DNA of 64,000 bases. Source: Paralvinella palmiformis (Eukaryota > Annelida > Polychaeta > Terebellida > Alvinellidae). Numbering within the stretch: the first letter of the stretch is position 1; the number at the start of each line of letters is the position of its first letter. The position numbers and the translations under genes are program-made. The notes under the pieces are model-generated. The model saw only the letters and a list, made by a program, of their open reading frames with translations. It made no database searches and was not told the DNA's origin. This document shows positions 22,002 through 35,064 of the stretch, piece by piece. The stretch covers positions 62,001 to 126,000 of the forward strand of contig JAODUP010001045.1 in the NCBI GenBank assembly GCA_025642065.1, given 5' to 3'.

Positions 22002-22580
22002 ATGTCCCGAAATGCTTTTAGCTGGATTTCTTTTATTGTCGTGGGATTTCTTTGAATTGTGGGAATTTCTTTTATTGTCGTAAACATGCTAGACCTATTG
22101 TTTCATGCAATAGGTGATTGTTCGAACACCAATATAAATATGTCCGGAATAGGTTTTATCGGTGTTCGCTGGTTGACCTTTACGCCAACAAGGACCAGTA
22201 TATAAGCAGCAACGCTGGCCAGACTGGCCAGTTTCGGGGTTGTGAAATTAAGCTCCGTTTCTCTTTTTACATCTTTACGCTCAGATTCTTAAACTTAGCA
22301 ATAGTCATCCGATGCTTTGAGTTTTAACTCGACGCATTTTATATTTCAAAACTTGGACATTTTTGCGAAGGGTTTCTACTTTATTTGATTTGATTCACTT
22401 TTCGGTTTATGTTATCATAACAAGAAGTACGTATTTTGTATTGTTTGAGACAATTGATTGTCATATTTATGTTTATTTTAGTTTGATTTGTTAGTGTAAT
22501 AAATAAGTTTAGTGAAATATCACCGGACTTGTGTCAATCGATTGCCTACAAGTAACCAGTGAGAGGACTTGGTTACACGG
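22002..22580 (+). mobile_element. LTR-like segment (possible solo LTR)
   Basis: The layout is that of a retrotransposon LTR: TG near 22007 (TGTCCCGAAATGC); TATATAAG at 22199-22206; AATAAA at about 22499; then CCGGACTTGTGTCAATCG, GCCTACAAGTAACCAGTGAG, and an end near GGTTACA (about 22576) followed by CGGCGATCTCAAAC, a possible remnant of a primer-binding site. No second LTR or gag/pol is visible, and the flanks show no clear target duplication, so both ends are tentative. Confidence 0.4.
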
Positions 22581-22589
22581 CGATCTCAA

Positions 22590-23430
22590 ACGGGTCGGGC
22601 TCGGAGGACTCGACTGAGCCGTCGGACACTGCCATGTTGATGGGGTCGGCGATCTTGGATAATTAGAAAGCGTAAAAGCACGCAGAAAGTCACGTAACAT
22701 TAAATTTCATTCAAGTTATAGTGTTTCCATTTCAGAAATGTCTAGTGTATGCTGCCACGCATTTGGTTAATGATCAAACTAATATGTTTTACTTATTTAT
22801 CCAATACTGATGAATGTTCAATTGCTTAACTAAATATAATTATGTATATACTAGTATTATATAGGTTATATGTTGATAAAGAAATTTGTATTATGACTAC
22901 ACAAGTAAATAACGGGCCCCTATAAAAGCCTTTACCCAGTTAATAACACTTTTTTCATAGAACTCTCATCTAATCCGGTCTTGGCTTCCACTGTGAAATT
23001 GTATATTTAAAACATATGTTGGGGAGTTAATTTATTGTCAATGTATATGATATGTCCAAAGGAAACTTGTCTAGATGATGCTTTTTCCAGGCATACCAAT
23101 TTTCGCCGCCACAGAGGCAAAGTGCAAGCATCCTATATTAATGGCAGGAAGCGGAAGAGCGAAGCAAACGTTAATGAAATAAAAGCTCACGAGCTGGTTG
23201 TCCTCTGTGGTGGCAATGTTTGACTTTGGCTGAGGAGACAAATCGTCCCTTTGTCTACACCAATAATGACACTTGGTGTTATTTTGAATTCGTCTCTAGT
23301 TAAATTGTCCCACCAACTAAAACATTAGAACGGAGGAACGAAAGCAGTGATCAGATTGGGTTGCCCGTCACTGTGGGTGGCAAAAGAAAGGAAATGTCTA
23401 TTAAAACAACACCTGATCTACGAACACCAA
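22590..23430. other. No gene recognised
   Basis: Mostly AT-rich. A protein-like stretch at 23035-23223 (FRRHRGKVQASYINGRKRKS) may belong with the decayed reading frames that follow. Otherwise nothing is seen. Confidence 0.35.
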
Positions 23431-23439
23431 CAAAAGTAG

Positions 23440-24477
23440 CAAAAATATGACATCTCCCGATTTAAAGATTACCCCATTCAAAAACCCAACAGGCACCACA
23501 GTAAAAGCAACACATGAGAAGCCGATCGTGACAGGTAGAGCTGCATTTTATGATGTGAATCAAATGCTAATTGATTTAATTATTTGTAAATTGAAAATTG
23601 TTTATGATCACTAATAATCTTCACCTATTTTGACCCTTTTCTGAAATTTGTGAATTCCGATTAAGCATTTTAGTTTTTATATAATACTGAACCTTTTTTT
23701 CATTACCTTTCATATAAAATTATTTTCCTCGCGATTAATTAGAGTGTATAATGAAAGTGTATAGATGTAGATGTTGCTGAACTAACCGATATTTATCTTC
23801 GTGAGCATGATGCACATGAACAATATATTTTAGAATGGGTTAGATAATATGACTGATACTGCTTAAACTAAAAATTCCATTCAGCTATACTCCGAATTGG
23901 AAGTAGTATTCTTTTGTTTAATGATTCATTTCCTTTTTACACAGACTTTCAATTAAAATGCAAATGAGAGGCCATTAACAGGACATTTGCAAATATGAAT
24001 ATGTTTTTCACGAGTGATGAGCCTGTCATTTAATCTTTTGCAGAAATTATTGTTTCTTCATCACCAAAAGCACCAGATACTACACCCAGTGTAAAAAAGT
24101 TTTTCTTCTTCTATAATTATGTCATCATCACCCAATCAACAAAAAGTAGCCAATTCAAATCTGTCCTTTTCAGTCCCCATACCATCATCATCTGGCCTGA
24201 AACGGACGCTCTTTCTAGAAAAGTCTATTTGCATACAAAAAAGGCAGCAGAAAAATAAATATTAAAGTTTTGCTGAACAGGGTTAGTAAGAAGAGTTAAT
24301 TGCGAAAAGAAAGTGAGAATATGTACACAATGATGACCGATGCCATCCATGGGTTGGCTGTGAAAATGAGGAGCTATGTAAAGGTTGGGTACATTACAAT
24401 TGTATAGGTTGGGAAATTTCATTGGTAGTGATGTATCTGATAGAAAGCACATTTGTCCAATCTGTGCTAATGATTAA
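23440..24477 (+). pseudogene. Decayed PHD-finger-like protein
   Basis: 23444-23533 reads MTSPDLKITPFKNPTG and ends at a donor-like ACAG|GTAGAG. An acceptor TAATCTTTTGCAG (about 24043) opens SSSPKAPDTTPSVKKFF. Further on, CENEELCKGWVHYNCIGWE (about 24358-24415) and, one frame away, DRKHICPICAND then a stop (about 24439-24476) form the C-x-C...W-x-H-x-x-C...C-x-x-C pattern of a PHD finger. Frameshifts and stops lie between. Such fingers occur in host chromatin proteins and in LINE/transposon proteins, and the context cannot decide which. Confidence 0.45.
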
Positions 24478-25080
24478 GATCTTCGTTTAACCCGATAAAA
24501 TTGAATGATGTAATTTTTCATAATAATAATCGTTAAGGAATTTTTGATAGCATTTCATTCATAGCAATAACAGTTGTTTCTTTTTCCCTGCAAATATATA
24601 TAAAGCACAAAGATGCATAAGATTTTGCCTTGAATACTACACAATAATCGAAGTTAAAATAGCATTTATGTTAGTGTTCAGATATGCCACGTGCAGGTCA
24701 GTATCGATAATCAAATTGTTCAATATATTCGTTATAAATAATTATTGTTCGAAATAAACAAGAGAAATAATAATCAATCATTACAATATTAATTAATCTA
24801 TTCACTTTCCTGACCCAGCAAGATGAAGCGAATGAAACAAATTACAGAACCGGATATTCTCTCTAAAAGAAGACAAGGTATGAGCCATCACACATTTATT
24901 TCCTATTTACTACATTTTCTAACTAAATAGCATGAAATTACAACACTTCTAACCCATTTAAAACAGCTTGCTGTCAACAAACCAAAATGTTTCGTTTTAA
25001 GTGCTCCCATGTCTCGTCATCATCAGATTCATTTGTAGTACCCGAGTCTTGCATGTATATTGATTCATTTTCAAGCTAGT

Positions 25081-26830
25081 CATTTATTCCACGAGAAATT
25101 TAAGAAAATCTTGCTTCAGTACGCCTTTTTGGTGCCTGAATTCTTGTTCACAAGCTTCAGTGGATACCACTCGTAAATCAACAGCCGATATACATTCAGT
25201 TTGGTCTATTATCATTTTCTTGATTTCTGTGATTGTGCGACTTGACATTTTCATGAATTGTTCCCACCCTAATGTTGTAATAAATACTGGTGGTTCGTGG
25301 AATGGCACAGCTGTTCTTTTACGTGCTCGCATGGGATCATATTCAATGTACATGTCGAAGTAACGAGCTCTCTTTTCCCGGGCCTGTGTACTAAAGGATG
25401 CCAATGTGGGATCCAGAGATGGTCCATAAAGAGATGAAAGTGGCTTTATTATACATGGGTCACTTAAGTATTCTTTTTCTCGGAGTAGAACACGAAATGT
25501 CTTCTCTTCTTTGGTGAGATCTTTTGGTTTTCGATTTCCTTACACTCTGAAATCTTTTATGTTCATCTGACTGAACGGTTTCTCTCTGGGCAAAGTTAAT
25601 GTGTCATAGGCTCTACAGATATTCTCCCAGTGACGTCTGTAAGGAAGCTTCGGCATCAATTACTGCCTTGATTTCTTCAAGCTTAGAATCTGCACTTTCA
25701 TTTGTTGAAGCCTTCCCTGGTCCATTGATTCAATATGTTTTTGATGTGAAAGCCCTAACCTTAACTGGCATTCTTGCCACCATCAGCGAATCACAGCTTT
25801 GAGACTTTAACCCGCGCCACATGCATGAACCAATAATTGCCATTCCTCATTCATTCCCTATACATGAAGATTGCGTCTATGATTTCAAATGTAATATCAG
25901 CTATCAGTGGATCCTTTACATCACGGCTAATGAACCGCATGAAGTTCACAACACTTAGATCTGGGTTAGGATTTGATAGCTGTCTTCTGACAAATGGTAG
26001 AACAAGTTCCTTGGCCAAGGCATTTTGTGCTATTTTAAGAAGTTGCCACCCCTTATGATGGTCAGTGACAATGTTCCAGCTTTTGGTGCATTTTCAGATC
26101 AAAGTGTGGGCATATTGCCATGGTCTTCCAAAATAATTCCCAAGAGAATTCTACCAAACTACGAATCTTGTTCATTTCAATATGCCCCGGGGCAGGAGTT
26201 GGCAACACCCATCAAAATTCTAATTCATACATTGGCGTGTCACCATCTGTGTGTGAGGCAATGCGTTGTTTAATATAATCTAGGCTGTATTTAGATATAC
26301 CACATTGGTTGCATATATATGTTGACAAGATAATGTGAAAGCATAAAACATAAGGTGAACCATCACGAGATATGGTGACCCATGCTCTGTTTCAATGACA
26401 ACATTATGTTATGCCTGTTTTTGCCAATTTCATGCAGTACCTGATAGCAGGAGTCATACGAGTATGGATTAACAAATATAGGTTCACACACATGGAACAT
26501 TACTGGTATGATTGGTGGCCGTCACTAGACTTCTCTTCCCTGGGAGGATTGCACATCACTGCAATGGATCCCGTTTTGGTTTCTTTGAATTCAATACGAA
26601 GTACCTTCGAAAATACTCGGTTGTCATCCGTAGTTCTAGTTTGACTGACCGGTTCTTCATATATACCTTTTGATTTGCCCATTGCTTCCAGTTTTGACGT
26701 TTTGATGTTCTGTTTACAGTTTTGCCAATCCAGCTTGCTTTTGGGAATATTCTTCTGTCCACATGAATAATACTTTTTATAAATTGAGGAATGGACAGTT
26801 TCGTCAACTAAACTATCTTGATCTCCCGCA
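25081..26830 (-). pseudogene. Decayed repeat-borne ORF with a DHHKGWQ motif
   Basis: Minus-strand frames form one long protein in pieces. 26807-26500 includes KSKLDW then MGKSKGIYEEPVSQ. APGHIEMN is near 26190. VTDHHKGWQLLKIAQNALAK then ELVLPFVRR is near 26065-25990. SVVNFMRFISRDVKDP and AIFMYREWNE reach 25840. 25404-25084 is an open 106-codon tail (MASFSTQAREKRARYFDMYI). I recall unnamed multi-copy animal proteins with GPGHxEMN and DHHKxWQ motifs from cnidarian and molluscan genomes; this is unverified memory. There are many stops and shifts. Function is unknown, probably transposon-associated. Confidence 0.5.
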
Positions 26831-26834
26831 TCTC

Positions 26835-28055
26835 AATAGTATTACATTCAATTTAATGCATATAAATGAACAATAATAAATTAATTACCATGGAAACTGT
26901 TTTAAATAAACAAAGTACTTAAATAATTAAAACACTTACTTTATTAATGGGAGGTAAAAATAATAAATGTAACTAAACAAAATCGGCAAAATAAAACCTT
27001 TTTATATTTTTCTTGTGAGGGAAAAAGTCGGGCAACTAATTAGATATTTAAATAGGCAGATAACCATTCAGAAGAAATGAAGAATCTCAGGAAATAAATA
27101 CACGAAAAATATCACAAATAGGATCTATCTGATAGTACGTTTCCCAATAATATTTCCAATGAGCTAGATTAATGTGAAGGTTGAAATTTTGATGTTTTCC
27201 CCATTTGTTCTTGGCCTCGGTTTATAAAACATTAATTCATAATCATACGCAAAAATCTACAATCACCATGGCAACCTATTTATATATAACTACTGTTTTT
27301 CTTATCAAATGTGCAATTATCATATGTATTCAATAATATAATATTCTTTTAGTATTAAGTTATTCAACCAATCTTACCACCTATTCCGTATTTATTAGAA
27401 CATAGTCATATACCAAACGTCATTAACAAGCTCGTCTTTTATGATGGCACAGTGAATAAATTCATTCTATTTATAAAATTAATTTCAGAATTTAATTTGT
27501 TTATTTGTGTTTCTTTAAATACATGTATCTTTAGAACCATTTGTCCGAAATGATTGTGACCAGAATCAATAAGAAATATGTAATGTTCCTGTGTTATCTA
27601 TATGTACATCCCCCTGATAACTGTGCTAAGACCAGTTTGGTATAATATTGCATGGACTCATATTAACTAACATCACCTTATTTAAAGTTGATATGTAACG
27701 TTAATCGATAATCCTTAGACATATAACTCTACTCATCAGACTAATGTATCTGCAACTTCTTTAATCGCGTCTTTGTTAGTAGTACTTTGACCTGAAAATT
27801 TTAAAGATAATTATTTCAACATCTTAAATACAAATACTACTCGAATACTAGCAATTATTGGTAATAATCTGATCAAACATTTAAAGACGAAAATATACTT
27901 GTTTTATTAATATCCGCATGTTTTATTAAAATGCATAATGTCTAGCATTCAAATTAACCAAATACCATTATTAACAACAGTTTTTTGCGATCTATCCCAT
28001 TCTTAGCTGTGTTATTCCCCAATCTTGTGTTAACTAACGACAAAAATCATCACTA
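26835..28055. other. No gene recognised
   Basis: Strongly AT-rich and non-coding in appearance, the downstream flank of the PAN/discoidin gene. Confidence 0.5.
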
Positions 28056-28059
28056 CTAG

Positions 28060-29082
28060 TCAAGCCGGAGGTTCACTCCACACCAATATTTCTCTAAACC
28101 CGATATAACCATCAGCTTCATCACATCGGCCTGAACACACGATCTTGACGAATGTCGTCTGTACCATGTTGATATAATACATTTCCATGGGTACGTTAGT
28201 ACAGTCGTGCTTAGTTGCGTGTCCATTACACTGTCGTACACGCTGAAATATACAATATAGGAATATGTCGGCTAACGTTCTTGGTGTAAATCAATTTTGT
28301 TCGGATTTCCCAAACAGTAAAAGTGGTAAATACCGTTGAATAAAACCCGGTGTGTATGCACATTTTGAAATCATTATCTAAATCAGCTCACCGTGTCCTT
28401 TCTTCCGTCGCTGAAGCTGAACATCATTTCGCTACACTGTGTCCTGTTACGACATTTATGGTAGATGTCTATCCTCTCTACGATCTGGGTATCGTTTAGT
28501 TGTAACTTGATCCACTGATTATGATCTATGGATTTACTGGACCAGACATCGATTAGATTTCCATTCATTACTCTGCCGCAGTCTGAGGGATTAACTGAAG
28601 CATCACAAGTGGCTCCCAAACTCGGCAAAGCGCTATTCATACCGCTGTAGTATTTCTCTTTGTGGTCGGGCACCATAGAGACAAATAACAGTTATTATCG
28701 CATATTTTCGTCGTAGAAATATCGCAAATTGCAAACCTCATTTGAGTAAAACAAACATTTGTTGCTTACCATAGAAAGACCATTCTTTGTTGGTAACATT
28801 CGGGTTTATCCAATTTGTTTTCTCTCCGAGAATTGTACAAGTGCCAATTTTCTCACCCGATTCAGACCAGTTCATATTAAATCCAACGCATTCGCTGTAT
28901 AAGCGACAAATCCTCCGACAAGCGATCCAAGTGACATTATGGGACATTTCTTGAATGCTCCTGCCACCACGCTGGATGTTCGGCCACACGAAGAAGTTGC
29001 CTTCATAGCAAATACCATTTGTGTGACAACTTGGCGGATATATAGCAAACAGGAATGGCAAAGTCAACCATAACACTTCCAT
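28060..29082 (-). CDS. Secreted PAN + discoidin-like (F5/8C) protein, three exons
   Basis: An intact minus-strand gene. Coding exons are 29082-28770, 28657-28392 and 28242-28060; lengths 313, 266 and 183 nt give one 253-residue frame. Donors are TATG|GTAAGC and GACACG|GTGAGC; acceptors are ACAAAG|AG and TTTCAG|CG. Residues 1-20 are a signal peptide (MEVLWLTLPFLFAIYPPSC). Residues about 22-104 are a PAN/apple-like domain (CRRICRLYSECVGFNM, then TCTILG). Residues about 105-253 resemble an F5/8C lectin fold (GNLIDVWSSKSIDHNQWIKL, ERIDIYHKC, then VKIVCSGRC and YIGFREILVW). A secreted carbohydrate- or surface-binding lectin is likely. A TATA-like TTATATGATA lies about 65 nt upstream of the ATG. 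Alternative: a partial gene with more UTR exons. Confidence 0.85.
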
Positions 29083-29089
29083 TTTAAGG

Positions 29090-29905
29090 AATTGTATTAA
29101 ACTTTATCGGCAAAGTAGGACAGGACCATTCCAAGATTGCTGTTATCATATAACATCAGGTCAAAACAATTCTTAATATAATTATAGCATGCTTCATTTG
29201 CTAGCTAATTCGGATGCCTTGGTATTATAGCCCCAGTAAACATATCTGAAATACAATAGCATAGTAAATACAATGACGTATACCTACAAAATGTCTAATA
29301 TTACTAGTCTCGACACTTTAACTTAAACAAAATATACTTTGATTTATCGTTGTAAAATTTGGCTAACATGCAGATTAAGCCTAAATGTCAATTATAATAT
29401 TTTTCTGTCAACATTAGGTATTCTTATTGGTTTAAGTATTGCTTTATCACTCATTATTTTAAATTTATCTTCATCTTTTCCACAATACTCACCTCCGATG
29501 TATTTCCATTCTTTCATCTGCCTATATTCCGGTATCACGTCTCCTCATTTCCCTTGGTTACTGACCAGAGTCATCATTCACTTACCAATATGAAAACACA
29601 GTCTATCGTTATCAGTCTACGTATCCTATACTGTTACCAAGATCTATATGCATTATAATTAGTGTAATAACGGAATATTCTGAACATTGATTCCTTAATC
29701 AATTGGCACATCTCGGTCGTTAATCTCCTACATTTTTTTCTTTAGTAGCATCTTTCGATCAAAGTCTCTCATATCTGATAGTTAACACTGAGGAGGAGAT
29801 TATTTATTTGTTTAACGTAACCTTCCCTCTGTCCTCATCGATGAAAATAAGCCAGTAACAGGATAGCGAGCCAACGAATATTGAACGAATGTAAAAGGGA
29901 CCTCT
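29090..29905. other. No gene recognised
   Basis: Upstream flank of the PAN/discoidin gene, AT-rich, with no second gene start seen. Confidence 0.45.
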
Positions 29906-29911
29906 GGTTAA

Positions 29912-30092
29912 ATGAATGAGTGAGTGAGTCTGAGTGAGTGAGCGAGTGAGTAAGTTAGTGTGGATGAGTGAGTGATTAAGTGAGTGAGTGATTTAGTGAG
30001 TGTGGGTGAATGATCGATTGGGGTAATGAATGTGATGTGTGTGTGTGTGTGTAGTGTGTGTGTGTGTGTGAGTGAATGAATGAGTGACAACA
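29912..30092. repeat. Degenerate (GAGT)n / (GT)n array
   Basis: GAGTGAGTCTGAGTGAGTGA and variants, then a GTGTGTGTGTGTGTGTAGTG run. This is a decayed form of the tetramer seen at 17.24 kb. Confidence 0.9.
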
Positions 30093-33075
30093 TATTCTTT
30101 GTCATGGATGTCTCAGAGATAGGATCGAAGTATTGGCAACTTCCTACGATGAATCTAATTATTGTTGTTATACCGAAGCACACTGTTCGTATCAAGAACA
30201 CCGCTATTGTGTGTGGATAGGGTTAATCGGTGGATTTCAAACCGAGTAATTTCTTTTAACTATTTGTAACTCATTATATAGGTTTACACTAGCACCTGCC
30301 TTTTGATGTAGGACCACGCGGGATGAGGGACATTGTTTCCTTTCTAATAGACTGTGCACCGGATGCAACTTCTTCCTGAGGGAGAGTAAGTGAATCGTGT
30401 AATTGATGTATTGTGTGGTCACGATAATAGACCAATGGATTATGACCCAAATTCTTTATTTGTGTTTTTTTATCTCGTTTTGGATATCGAAACGAGTGGA
30501 AATGTGAATGCTACACTTCGATAAAAGACGCACAAAATTTTCATATCGATGTATTTCAATAGGTAAGGTGTTCTTTACTCTGATGTTTGATTTATATATC
30601 TGCAATCTATCTGTCCATAATTTCTCTATTATAGCCAGTCTTATGTACGAAGTCATATTTTGATATTACAAATATTTATCGAGAAAAGAAATATAATCTA
30701 AAGATGTTTTATACATAACACAACACAGTGGCAGCTGGTACTATTGAGAAAGCAAGTTCGATTATCTAAATATCTATCACCACTTAGCACAGATGATCGA
30801 TCAAACAACAAGATAGTCTAAATAAAACTTGATTGATTGAAGTAATTCGCTTCATCTCAGTCATCGAAAAGTCACAATACCCATTAGATAATTGACCCCA
30901 ATCATTTGATTAGCTATATTTTTCCATCGTATTTTCAATCAGTCTTTCCTGACTGTGTCTCGTTAACCAATTAGTGTCTGATAGTTTTATCCTTACACCA
31001 GCACTAGTATATTTATGTACACTTTAGTAGATTGTTTGTTGTCTTGAATTCTACTTTTCCATGTTTTTAAGACAGATATTATAAACGTTGATACACTTTG
31101 TCATCCACCAGACAGCTGTCCTAGGTAAAGGTATATTTCTTCCATTTTAATTCCTTTTTAAAACTAAATAATTATTTATGACTTGTTATATATATAATTT
31201 TCATAATTTCTAAGCCGAGTTGTTTAACATTTAACATTTATTTTTAGCAGTAAATGGCTAATGCGAGCACGATTATTGTAATTTCCGAATTAAAATATGA
31301 TGTAAATCTAGCAACCACCGTACGCCTGATTTGTAAGTGTTGATACTGTTAGATAATGATGAATTAAGGTGGGTCTTCTGCGATAAGGTAATTGTTAGCT
31401 TTCAATTCTTTATTGCATCCAATATATTTTAACAAATAAATTGTTTTCTTTAAATATGTGACATACTTGCATTAACATATAAAAAAATAATATATTAACT
31501 AAAAAAAATGTAACTGTATATTAATTAGTCAACATCTATATTTAGTTCTGCTTCTTTAAACATCGGACTGGTTCCTTGCATATTTCAACATATAATTGAA
31601 ATATTATGTATTTATATTATTTGTACTGAAGATGATACATAAATCCGAACACGCTACTGAAACAACAGATAACACCAATTCTATATTTGATAAATATTGT
31701 AATTTGGTTTAATCTTCGGTTTGAAAAATTTCATAATCCTACGATGGTCTATAATCGGCCAACTGTTTGTGTCATTTATTTGTGTGAACTACACGACTTG
31801 GAAATTGCTTTGTTGTCGTTGTTCTTTCGTAATAATAAATCAGAGCGTTAATATTTTGCTTATCAGCTGATATCTTGATCTTAGATTTCGTTTCTATTTC
31901 ACCAAACTCGAGCCCTAGAAGATGGTGTTTATCTGGAGCTCTCGGTGCAGCCCACGTTAGAGGGGAGTTGAAATATTCTATAACAGATCCGGAACATTTA
32001 AGGTTAAAATTGCGGGATTATCACGGTATTGTCGTTCAGTGGACCCCCTATTAATCCCACAATGCAAAGCGCGCCTGGCTAGTTTTGGTTTTTGACGTCA
32101 TCATGCAATGTGTATATTGGCACAGAGAAAAAAGAAAATATTCAGTCGTTCCAATTGTTTTCTATATTATTATTTGCGTTTGTTTGAAACAATATCCCCC
32201 CAAAGTCTTTAAAATCTGAAAACATGTTTACTCTGCATAAAAAACTGTAATTATTACTAATGAATGGTTACTTCTTTCTACGAGCTTCGAATGATATGTA
32301 CAATCAGAGGTGACTTTTGTGGAAACGTCCAGGATAACTCCACTCCGTCAACCAGTCCTCGATTATTATCGTCAATATATTGCTGTCTTTTCGACCGTGG
32401 ACCTTCCGAGAATAACGAATCTCGACTGTATTATGTAGAAAAGGGGATGTGTGTAGTAGGCTGGCTCATCGCGATTCACACGAATAACCGATGATCCCGC
32501 CATCTAGCGAATGGGTTATTGCTAGTATCAAATTCTAATCGGGATATGAATGTGAACTTCGCATTTGTTGTTTTAATTTTTTGGGTGATTCCGACGTTAA
32601 CGGACCAATAGATTTCTCTTTGACACCATTCATAAATCGGGTAATATACATTACAATACTGAGTAAATAATCGTTGAAAACTGGTCATAATAGTACGCGC
32701 GTAAAACATGACTTTTCACAATTTTGTCATGTACCAAGCAGGTCTAGTGGATGGGTTAGACAGAAGAGGTGCGTGTATCTATTCATGTACAATCAGACAC
32801 ACACGTACACACACACATGCACGCGCGCGCACGAAATACTTATTTACGATATAAACTTACTGAATTGAATTCAATTGGATATATATTTTGGAGCGTTAGC
32901 TTTATTTGGATTAGGTTATGATCACATTAGTCTTATTTCACCAGACACTATATTTTACTCGAAGATATGTACGACACTACACTAAAAGCCGTACTCCCTC
33001 CAGAATGATGCCATGACGTGCAACATCGTTCATATATTGGTACAACAACCTGTATAAAATAAAAGTAGAAACTTA
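30093..33075. other. No gene recognised
   Basis: Nearly 3 kb without a supportable gene. A less AT-rich patch at 31.91-32.10 kb ends in TGACGTCA (32093-32100). A short CA/CG run is at 32800-32830. Open frames at 32.26-32.71 kb on both strands look like chance. Confidence 0.45.
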
Positions 33076-33077
33076 AC

Positions 33078-33200
33078 ATCTTTGTACCAAAACCCATAAA
33101 TTTCAATCCGAACCCATACTAAAAATTATGTTTAACCCGTGCCCAACCCAACCCGCAAGACTATAACTCGCAACCAACCCAACCCAACCCACAAGAATGG
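33078..33200. repeat. CCCAACCC-type minisatellite, array 1
   Basis: Degenerate units such as ACCCAACCCGCAAGACTATA and CAACCCAACCCAACCCACAA. A second array is at 34.0-34.16 kb. These are not canonical telomere repeats (TTAGGG). Confidence 0.8.
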
Positions 33201-33559
33201 AGTCCGAACACGAAACATACAAAATTCCTGTTATTACGATAATTAATTGAAAAACGAACTCAAGTTTTCCATTGAAACTTATTCACATTTTTATAGTAAA
33301 ATCCTGTAGTATCCTATAATGAGTATTTAGTTAGCTGGCCGTAAGTTTGGCAGTAGCCACGGTTATCAGTAGCAACAGTTGATATACAATAATGTCTATT
33401 CAAAACATAACAGTACCTCCAATCAGTTAGAATACAATAAATGTCTTCAATAAAACACAAAATCTACTAATTTCCAATAGTAGCTATTGTCCCGCAGCAT
33501 GTATCAGCAATAAAAGAAGGCAGTATGACTTAGTTTTTCTCATATTATACCACGTTACC

Positions 33560-33702
33560 TTGGTATCTGATCATTGTTGATGAACTTTACATCGTACTCG
33601 GACTATGAGTTTGGGTAACCCCTGTACTGGGCGCTCCACTGAGCTCGATTCTTTTCGAGGATATTGGCGCTACAGAAGTTTTGTAATTATTATTATTATA
33701 TG
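33560..33702 (+). repeat. Dispersed repeat C, copy 1 (LINE 3'-tail-like)
   Basis: TTGTTGATGAACTTTACATC, then TCGAGGATATTGGCGCTACA, then GAAGTTTTGTAATTATTATT. It matches 58640-58800 (-) along its length and 54975-55012 in part. A GCGCTA word followed by (ATT)n is typical of L2-like LINE 3' ends. Confidence 0.7.
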
Positions 33703-33999
33703 TGTTGCTTGATAGCACTTGTAAACAACGATCAGGAGTACCCGTAAACATATATAAGCAGTCAAACTACTTACCAATTAATAACTATACTAACACAGCA
33801 CCTCTCTGTAGAGTCCCAGATACTAACTACCTACTGCTATTATAACAGGTTCATAACTGTTCAAACTGGAGATGGATTGTTTGCTGTATAAACGCATGCT
33901 GGACCAATTTTGTGAGGTTCGGTGGCTGAATAACGGGAGGATGATTAGCATATTTTTTTATATTTAAAAAATAAATAAAACCTAATTTTTTTCAAGCAA

Positions 34000-34160
34000 T
34001 TCATACCCAACACAACCAACAAGACTACAACCCGAACCCAACCCACAAGACAGCAATCCGAACCCAACTCGTGACCCGATGAAGGTTTCAACCCGCCCAA
34101 CCCGACCCAACTGCTGCTGATTGGGTTAACTCGAACGGGTCAACCCAACCCGTGTAGGGT
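34000..34160. repeat. CCCAACCC-type minisatellite, array 2
   Basis: ACCCGAACCCAACCCACAAG and CCCGCCCAACCCGACCCAAC, then an inverted-sense GGGTTAACTCGAACGGGTCA. Same unit type as 33.08-33.20 kb. Confidence 0.8.
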
Positions 34161-34249
34161 TCGTGTGTGTGTGTTTGTGTGCGTGCTTGCCTATCTGTGT
34201 ATGTGGGTGTGTCGGCTCAAGTCATATGGTGATTGTGCGTTTAGTGTTG

Positions 34250-34487
34250 CAGCCCCCACTTTGCGTCGTCTCTTGAAAATTTTAAATATCTTCTAAAACA
34301 CACCTATTTAAGGTCGCTTTCACAAATAAATAATTATTATCTTTTAAATCATTACAGGGTTTTTACATACATATTATTTGGGGTATTATTATATTACAAA
34401 TTATTTGTACAGCGCCTTTGAATGGTTCCTGCTAGTAAGGGCGCTTTATTAAATATACATTATTATTATTATTATTATTGTGTGTGA
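34250..34487 (+). pseudogene. LINE RT C-terminus and 3' tail with (ATT)n
   Basis: FASSLENFKYLLKHTYLRSL is the SLxxFKxxLKTHLF end of L2/CR1-like RTs. It is followed by GTACAGCGCCTTTGAATGGT, AAGGGCGCTTTATTAAATAT and an (ATT)n run (34460-34485). The element is strongly 5'-truncated, the usual outcome of LINE integration. Confidence 0.75.
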
Positions 34488-34910
34488 TTAGCAAGTAATA
34501 CATATATAATTAGGAAGTAATTAAATAATTGAACTAACGAATCACTTAATTATAAGTATTAAAGAATATGTTGAATGAACAAAAGATACAGATACTTAAT
34601 AAAACCATATTACTAACTGCATGACAATAGTTTATCACAATGGTAACAAACATTGTTATGACAACATACTCATCCAGTATGATACTATCCGGATGTAGAG
34701 ATGAGCTAGAGAGGTCACTGGTTTACTATGGACTACTGATCACTTAAACAGGATGATCTTGGGAGATGAACACAATAGAAGGTGTCAAGCGAAGCCACTC
34801 TGCTTCATTGTGGTAAATTCGATGATCTGACATGTGAAGTCACATCTTTTCTATGCATTTAGGGGTTTATTGAGTCAATATTTAAGTACTTGGCATTTAG
34901 GCAGGACGGG

Positions 34911-34918
34911 TATATAAG
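34911..34918 (+). promoter_or_regulatory. TATA-box-like TATATAAG
   Basis: TATATAAGG followed about 58 nt later by an ATG (about 34959) whose frame closes after 10 codons. It could serve the hAT fragment just downstream or a lost first exon. Weak. Confidence 0.25.
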
Positions 34919-35064
34919 GTGACCATTCACACAGGTTCACTCTTGACAGTTACCTCATGCTGAATACAAACCAGAAGCACATTTTGTGAAAACTTGGGAC
35001 TACCGTATTGTGTAATTTACAGCTGGTAATTTATCAGTATGCATTCATACTTGTCAAATTCAGA

